Of a stretch of DNA of 13,520 nucleotides, positions 9,019 to 13,520 are shown piece after piece. Below the pieces are notes generated by a model that did no database searches, was not told the DNA's origin, and worked only from the letters and a program-made list of their open reading frames with translations. The stretch comes from Temnopleurus reevesii (taxonomy: Eukaryota > Echinodermata > Echinoidea > Temnopleuroida > Temnopleuridae). The DNA is taken from assembly GCA_036244855.1 (NCBI GenBank), contig BQKZ01001782.1, positions 62,510-76,029 of the forward strand. Reading direction: 5' to 3'. Both the position numbers and the translations under genes were made by a program. How positions within the stretch are numbered: the first letter of the stretch is position 1; every line of letters begins with the position of its first letter.

Positions 9019-9172
9019 TCTGGACCGAGTTTCCCCGTTCCAGAAGGAGCACTGAAGCGTCTTCAGCAGCTAGAACAGGGCGTGGATGAAGGAGAATCAG
9101 ATACCAGTGTGGTGTGTATTGTATCACCGGGCGTACAGTTGCAAGACCTCGAGATACCAAACTCAATGAAAG
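9019..9172 (+). CDS. ADCY10: sAC exon J
   Basis: A 154-nt exon between a strong acceptor ctttttcag (ends 9018) and donor gtgaat (9173). It reads S-G-P-S-F-P-V-P-E-G-A-L-K-R-L-Q-Q-L-E, then an acidic VDEGESDTS, VVCIVSPGVQ and LEIPNSMK, leaving one G. The last part aligns with the vertebrate PPTSLKEIS..QLDSM segment that precedes the winged-helix-like helices. A broken duplicate (J') lies 224 bp upstream. Confidence 0.88.
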
Positions 9173-9600
9173 GTGAATATAATTTTGATGTTTAATGGTC
9201 AAAGTTTTGAAACATGCTTTGATTAAAATATCCACTTTTGCGAAAGAGCATGATATCTTTCATGCAGCTTCGTTTATGAAAAATAGCAGCATTCTGTTCA
9301 ACTTGACGTTATAGATTGCCTTATAATCATCACCCATGGTATTTATCTATTTTCTTCTTTTTTTAGCGTTTACGGCTGATATCAATTAGAGTGATCAATT
9401 CTTGAATGGTCTGTATACAATATGCTTTGGTCAACTTTCAATTTATAAACTCCACATCGTTTTTTGAAAGAACATTTTCAAAATGTGTTATGGGTTTATT
9501 GCAATTCGTTTTCACTATCAATATCATTTAAGACAGAGTGATAAAAAAAAAGATAAAAGAAAAGTCATAACTTCTTGAATGTAATGATTTGCTCTTCCAG
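9173..9600 (+). other. Intron J-K
   Basis: 428-bp AT-rich intron with an A-rich tract near 9541-9560 and a good polypyrimidine end (gctcttccag). Nothing else is seen. Confidence 0.6.
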
Positions 9601-9784
9601 GTATCATAATCTCCCGCATCGACCGGATGAAACCGACACAGCAGCTGATCGTCAAGTGCGCCTCCGTGCTCGGCATGACCTTCTCTCGGCGTATGCTGGA
9701 AGCTATCCTACCTCACAACACAATCTGGCGTAGGGCCATTCTACGTCGCTCCATACACAGCCTCATGTTGGCCGGTATCTTCGA
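9601..9784 (+). CDS. ADCY10: sAC exon K, last recognisable exon of copy 1
   Basis: A 184-nt exon from acceptor cttccag (ends 9600) to donor gtgagc (9785). It reads G-I-I-I-S-R-I-D-R-M-K-P-T-Q-Q-L, IVKCASVLGMTFSRRMLEAI, WRRAILRRSIHSLMLAGIF and ends with two bases. It matches human IQLDSM..SHQMLVRCAAIIGLTF...LVESNIF. If the donor is not used, the frame meets TGA at 9786-9788. The C-terminal half of the family (several hundred residues of helical repeats) should follow, but no such exon is seen before sAC restarts at 11506. Copy 1 is therefore truncated, rearranged, or continues beyond the second set of exons. Confidence 0.9.
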
Positions 9785-9946
9785 GTGAGCCATGTACTTT
9801 CAGGATACTCACCATGTTTCAAAGATGCGCAGCTCTCTGTGTGCTGTTATCTCGTAAGTTGTACTTGTTTTCATATTAGTCTGATCCATATTAAAGTATT
9901 AAGTTACGTGGGAATAGCGGCGTTAAAAGGTAAAGGCCCAGTTTGA

Positions 9947-10008
9947 TATGGAAGTATGAACCCGTCAATTTAATACATCCATGTTTTTGACGGGTTCATA
10001 CTTCCATA
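9947..10008. repeat. Perfect 22-bp inverted repeat with 18-nt loop
   Basis: The arm at 9947-9968 (core ggaagtatgaacccgtcaa) is exactly complementary to 9987-10008 (core ttgacgggttcatacttcc). As RNA it would form a long uninterrupted hairpin; as DNA it may be a small foldback element. It lies in the gap between exon K and its partial duplicate K'. Confidence 0.85.
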
Positions 10009-10067
10009 GTTTGGAAGGCACACGTAAAAAACGCCCCAGGACTTCGTTACAACTCCATATGTCTTAG

Positions 10068-10166
10068 AGCTATTTTACGTCGCTCCGTACACATCCTCAT
10101 GTTGGCTGGTATCTTGAGTGCCCACCATGTTTCAAAGATGCGCAGCTCTCTGAGTGCTGTTATCTC
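10068..10166 (+). CDS. Partial duplicate of exon K (K'), possible in-frame cassette exon
   Basis: The block 10061-10176 copies the last third of exon K and about 65 bp after it, lacking about 20 nt and one more base relative to K. After acceptor gtcttag (ends 10067) it reads, following the two bases left by K, E-A-I-L-R-R-S-V-H-I-L-M-L-A-G-I-L, then SAHHVSKMRSSLSAVIS to a consensus donor gtaagt (10167). The length is 99 nt with phase 2 on both sides, so inclusion after K would add 33 residues without a frameshift. The acceptor is only fair. It could equally be a decaying duplicate that is open by chance. Confidence 0.45.
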
Positions 10167-10261
10167 GTAAGTTGTATCCATTTTTTAAAATGGTTTTCAG
10201 TTTTAACGAGCAAAGGGTGGACAAAAGTTTAAAAAGTGCACTTTGATAAGCATATGAACAA

Positions 10262-10830
10262 AGCTTAAAGGCGGGGCGACATGACGTTCAGGGCGTGGCG
10301 AAATGGCCGCTGCCATTTTGATTACGAAGATTGGCGAAACGAAAAATCACGGCATTTTTAACCTGGAATAGCAAGCAAGCAAGTCATATTTCGCTAGCTC
10401 CCATCTCGGCAATCGCATACTACCCGTTTCGTAAATTTTTGAGAAAAATCGAAGCTGAAGAGGGGAGGAATGAAAGTTACATGCGCCGATCATGGATCGG
10501 AAATTCGTACGAAGTTTTTCCGAGTGTCTGAGTTTGGCAATGTCAGGGCTGCCAAGTCTCCTGGATTCCGCAGGAGACTCCTGGAAATGGGCCACAATAA
10601 ATACATGTTTTTGAGCAATCTCCTGGATTATGGAAACATTGATGCCATTAGGTTGTGTGCATTTTATAGACATCTACTGGATTTCTTCCACAATCTCCCT
10701 GATTGTCGCTGTTAAATGTTGGTAGCTCTGCAATGTGCGTAGGCAAGGAAATGTTCATATTGTTGTTGCCGATACATGACACGCCGTCCGTTTGCGCTCG
10801 CAACCGGAAGTCCTGTCGATCATGACGGAC
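10262..10830. other. GC-richer island with promoter-like motifs and inverted repeats, function unknown
   Basis: Stands out from the AT-rich surroundings. It contains a GC-box-like ggcggggcg (10271-10279), a CRE-like tgacgttca (10282-10290), a 7-bp inverted repeat aaatggc/gccattt (10301-10307, 10312-10318) and ETS-type accggaagt (10803-10811). Another inverted repeat, gtctcctg/caggagac near 10556-10578, is followed by repeated ctcctgga-like units to about 10700. Overlapping open frames occur on both strands (+ 10331-10531 and 10470-10715; - 10347-10673), none with a family I recognise. It may be a mobile-element fragment or a promoter. Confidence 0.35.
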
Positions 10831-11505
10831 CGACTTTAAGAATACTTTATTTCTTNTACATCATCAAGCCTGTTCTTCAAAAGGTGATTAATTTGTTTTG
10901 GAATTGCATGCTATTTACATGACTTATAGTATTTTATCGCCTTCAATTTTGGATTGTTATTTTGGTACATGAAGCGTTATTAGATTATTTCAAGGTAGTT
11001 CAATTGTAAGAATAATTTTCAAATTTCATTCGCATTAATTTTCCTTGTTAGAGTCGGATCAATCTAACCAATTGTGTGTTTTTTATGCCCCTTTTATGTT
11101 GTTGCGTAAAATAGATTTCGAATTGGTCTTATTAGACATCATTTTGTTGTTTTTTTGCTGTCAAGCTCTTATCAAGGCATATAACAAAGTAACCTTTCTA
11201 TATCTATTCACGAGCCCCCCTAAAATGCTTATTGACCAGTTGACGAGGAAAATATATACGAACAAAAACAAGACAAGATAATTATGTAGTGACGAGGAAA
11301 AATGTTTCAAATTTGTTTGACATAACAAAATCGTAAACGGAATAGATTTCAGACCGAAGGGCCCCGTGGGAAAAGAACAGTAATCGAACAGGAGGGGCTA
11401 CCCTGTCTAAAAGAAACAAAATAATAATGACAATAATAATGATGATAATAATGAAAAAATGATGATAATAATAATAGTGTTTGTTTTTTCCCGTCGTGCA
11501 CATAG
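10831..11505. other. Spacer with AAT microsatellite and attached repeat
   Basis: Mostly AT-rich with no exon recognised; there is one ambiguous base (n) at 10856. From about 11350 it carries a repeat-like stretch ending gctaccctg (11397-11405), followed by an AAT/ATG microsatellite at 11420-11476. The same gctaccctg block sits beside the AAT tract at 355-437. The minus-strand open frames here are low-complexity. The only sAC element at the end is the acceptor cacatag of exon M. Confidence 0.6.
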
Positions 11506-11662
11506 ATCGACGATAACATGCCGCTCGAGTACTTGTCCGAGATGCGTCAGGTTTCTGTCGTGTTCATCAACCTCATCTTCTCCAGCGGCGCCGACATTGA
11601 TGAAAGCGACAGTCTTCAAGAAGCCTTCAGCATTATATACGATAGCATGCTTGCCTTTGAAG
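11506..11662 (+). CDS. ADCY10: sAC exon M, first strand and helix of C2 (copy 2)
   Basis: A 157-nt exon between acceptor cacatag (ends 11505) and donor gtagga (11663). It reads I-D-D-N-M-P-L-E-Y-L-S-E-M-R-Q, VSVVFINLIF, GADIDESDSLQEAFSIIYD, SMLAFE and leaves one G. It matches human sAC just before the C2 core (GYLSELRPVTIVFVNLMF...AI.......SVLKIFQG). This sits N-terminal to exon A in protein order, so it begins a second, downstream sAC segment. No C1 domain exon is seen before it. Splicing K directly to M would shift the frame (K ends with two bases, M is read in phase 0), so they are not consecutive exons of one message. Confidence 0.88.
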
Positions 11663-11786
11663 GTAGGATTCTGTTTGTATTCTTTTTCTTATATATCCTT
11701 TTATATACCGGGTTATCTGGACCCGGTTCTTACAAAAACCGAATGGCAAGCGCATACCTGATTTTTGCGATTGTCGAATGAAGTAG

Positions 11787-11888
11787 AGTTTTTGTCCGAG
11801 ATCTTCTCCAGCGGCGCCGATATTGATGAAAGTGATAGTCTTCTGAAAGCCTTCAGCATTATATACAATAGCATGCTTGCTTTTAAAG
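11787..11888 (+). CDS. Internally deleted duplicate of exon M (M')
   Basis: Copies exon M but lacks 33 bases (11 codons) that encode the core beta strand VSVVFINL; the deletion is in frame. It reads EFLSEIFSSGADIDESDSL, LKAFSIIYNSMLAFK and ends with one G at donor gtagat (11889). With an acceptor at gaagtag (ends 11786) it is 102 nt, phase 1-1. M to M' to N would then stay open and add 34 residues. The pyrimidine tract before it is poor, so use is doubtful. It has no stop despite several substitutions. Confidence 0.45.
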
Positions 11889-12818
11889 GTAGATTAATTC
11901 CTTCTTCTACTGATCTTCTTCGTCTTCGTCTTTTTTTTCCCAAGTTTATTTTCACAATGTGGAGGTAGACAAGGGGAACTTTTGCGCGAAAAGTTACAGT
12001 TTTATTTTTGTAGAATTAACACGGAGTTCAATAGGATTTCTTTTCAGTTGTTGCTATGTCGGGATTTATTGGTATTCGTGCAACAATACCCTTTCGCTAC
12101 TGTCACTTCTTGAGAGCACAGACGATTAGTCTACTTTATCGGTTAATCTCGGCCTGTTTCTATCATATTCACTGCGAATGATGTAAAAACGATTTTCTTG
12201 TTTGCCGAATAAACTCATGCCACAATTATATTCTATTTAGGAAATAAAACACTATGTTACGATTCAATAACTCATTACGTCATGTATCAAAATATGACGC
12301 TCAAATTATTTTTTTCTTCAGTAATCTAATTATAACTGATCGATACAAAAAGAGATCTCAGTTTTCACGCCAGAAAACAACTCCTGCATTTTTGATCCCC
12401 AGAAACTCATTATAGGCTACTAGATCTTGATTTTACATATTCCCTTGAAGATGATGAGAACATGCTCGCCATGTGGTCCTCGTCCGTGAGGCCCCTATAA
12501 CGCGAACTGATTGAGTACATTTACTCGGCGATTTTGCGTTTACCGGTAGTTACGCCTTTACGGGGCCGTAAATTTTCTAATATTTTGACATATCACCATG
12601 CACAGAAATGAGACAAACCGATTAGAGAATTACTCTACACGGGCCAATTTATGCCACCCTCTTATCATCTTTCATCTGTTTCATGTCTTTCTGCATGTAA
12701 TAAGATTGAAATAAATCTTTTCTCTATTGCCTTCTACTTTCCCTATTTCACTTTCCCTATCTTCTTTTCACCCACTTTTCCATCTCATCGTCAATTATTC
12801 TATTGTTTTCTCTTTCAG
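11889..12818 (+). other. Intron M'-N
   Basis: 930-bp intron, AT-rich apart from 12470-12575, where a short perfect inverted repeat tttacgg/ccgtaaa (12557-12572) lies beside accggt. The 3' end is strongly pyrimidine-rich (12719-12816), a good acceptor context. No other coding piece is recognised. Confidence 0.6.
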
Positions 12819-12850
12819 GATGTCTGAACAAGGTTTTCATGTTTGACAAG
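12819..12850 (+). CDS. ADCY10: sAC micro-exon N, NKVFMFDK motif of C2
   Basis: A 32-nt exon from acceptor tctttcag (ends 12818) to donor gtaagc (12851). With the G from M it reads G-C-L-N-K-V-F-M-F-D-K and ends in phase 0, exactly where exons A and O begin GC.FLAIFG. The NKVFMFDK motif is nearly invariant in sAC. By my memory of human numbering its first Lys is K334, with V335 to F338 lining the active/bicarbonate site. This motif makes the family call very secure. The equivalent exon of copy 1 must lie left of the window. Confidence 0.9.
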
Positions 12851-13000
12851 GTAAGCCTGGAAAATTGAGTTGTTTTGTAGGGAATTATTTTCTTATCACG
12901 CTTATTATTTATACATATTATGTTATAGTGTTCGAATCATCTGCACACTCATGATCTTGAATGATCGCTAGCCTGTAAGAAATTGGTAAAAAGACAAATA

Positions 13001-13091
13001 GATTAATTAATGAATAAATGATTGAATGAATGGATGAATAAATGAATGAAATAATTAGTTATTGAACTTATAAATGAATGAATGAATGAAA
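13001..13091. repeat. Degenerate (GAAT)n microsatellite
   Basis: Runs of gaat/aatg units with occasional interruptions, just upstream of the acceptor of exon copy O. A T-rich stretch follows. Confidence 0.8.
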
Positions 13092-13128
13092 GACCTTTTT
13101 TTTTAAACTGCGATATATTTCATCATAG

Positions 13129-13250
13129 GGCTGCACGTTCTTAGCCATCTTTGGTCTACCTGGTTACAAACACGAAGATGATTGTGCACGAGCTCTCATA
13201 TGCTCCTACCGTATGAATGATTTCCTTCAAGGGAACTAAGCAATTTTATC
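13129..13250 (+). pseudogene. Duplicate O of exon A with in-frame stop
   Basis: Follows acceptor catcatag (ends 13128) in the phase expected after exon N. It matches exon A at 82 of the first 87 bases (GCTFLAIFGLPGYKHEDDC, ARALICSYRM). It then diverges and reaches TAA at 13237-13239, before the position of the donor (gtgaat at 13251). Either copy 2 ends here as a truncated C2, or this exon is dead and an intact copy lies further right. Confidence 0.8.
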
Positions 13251-13339
13251 GTGAATGTCATCTATCTATAATGCGCGTTTACTTGACTAAATTTGAATTT
13301 AAAATGTATGAATATGAATTCTAATCTAATCTGTTTTAG

Positions 13340-13469
13340 GGCTGCATGTTCTTAGCCATCTTTCGTTTACCCGTTTACAAACACAAAGAGGATTGTGCAC
13401 AAGCGCTCAAGTTCTCCTACCTGCCTACCGTATGATTGAATTTCTTTAAGGGAACTAAGCAATTTTATC
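13340..13469 (+). pseudogene. Duplicate P of exon A with frameshift and stops
   Basis: Begins 211 bp after O, following acceptor ctgttttag (ends 13339). It reads GCMFLAIFRLPVYKHKEDC, AQALKFSYLPTV then TGA at 13433-13435. An 8-nt insertion (13421-13428) resembling the adjacent tcctac shifts the frame; two more TAA codons follow in the original frame. Core residues are altered (the GLPG turn becomes RLPV). Its 3' end and downstream flank match those of O almost exactly, so O and P arose as a tandem unit. Confidence 0.82.
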
Positions 13470-13520
13470 GTGAATGTCATCTATCTATAATACGCATTTT
13501 CTAAATTTGACTTTATTACT

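Noticed and set aside
9785..9856. Extension of exon K to the downstream gtaagt at 9854, or a 19-nt GT...AG mini-intron at 9785-9803
   Set aside because: The extension meets TGA at 9786, and 19 nt is far too short for a spliceosomal intron; gtgagc at 9785 is a good donor in the right phase.
11459..11761. 100-residue + strand open frame across exon M
   Set aside because: Different frame from the sAC reading; Ser/Cys-rich shadow produced by frame +1 of exon M.
12557..12572. Short palindrome tttacgg/ccgtaaa
   Set aside because: Only 7-bp arms; arms this short are expected by chance in a window of this size, so it is not reported as a finding.
1..13520. CRISPR arrays, bacterial operons, tRNA or rRNA genes
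   Set aside because: The DNA is intron-bearing animal sequence; I saw no regularly spaced repeats of CRISPR type and no tRNA-like cloverleaf.

Overview
The window is animal genomic DNA: AT-rich introns with short, GC-richer exons, consensus GT-AG junctions, and AAT and GAAT microsatellites. All the recognisable coding sequence lies on the + strand and belongs to one family, soluble (bicarbonate-responsive) adenylyl cyclase, ADCY10/sAC. Repeat style, base composition and the draft-assembly look (one n at 10856) suggest a marine invertebrate. An echinoderm such as a sea urchin is my best guess, but this is inference.

Copy 1 (56-9784). Eleven consecutive exons join in a single frame (119+77+184+62+166+193+87+281+226+154+184 = 1733 nt, about 577 residues). 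They start inside the second cyclase domain (C2), which keeps the expected T...N...R catalytic residues. They continue through the linker into the P-loop NTPase-like domain (Walker A in the fifth exon, Walker B in the eighth), then a serine-rich loop with an RRAS motif and a helical region. The window opens after the start of C2. No exon for the long C-terminal half of the family is seen after 9784.

Spacer (9785-11505). It contains a perfect 22-bp inverted repeat, a partial duplicate of the last exon, a GC-richer island with promoter-like motifs and unassigned small ORFs, and an AAT microsatellite. I see neither the missing C-terminal exons nor a C1 cyclase domain.

Copy 2 (11506-13469). sAC sequence resumes at the start of C2 (exons M and N). 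It then has two tandem copies (O and P) of the exon that opens copy 1, both with in-frame stops.

The unifying oddity is serial duplication of single exons at five positions in this family: A/O/P, E1/E2, J'/J, K/K' and M/M'. The outcomes differ. E1/E2 are both intact, and by reading frame exactly one of them can be used, so they form a strong candidate for mutually exclusive P-loop exons. K' and M' are partial copies that would splice in frame as cassettes. J', O and P are broken by stops. All exon limits are read from splice consensus, frame continuity and remembered family similarity, without transcript data.
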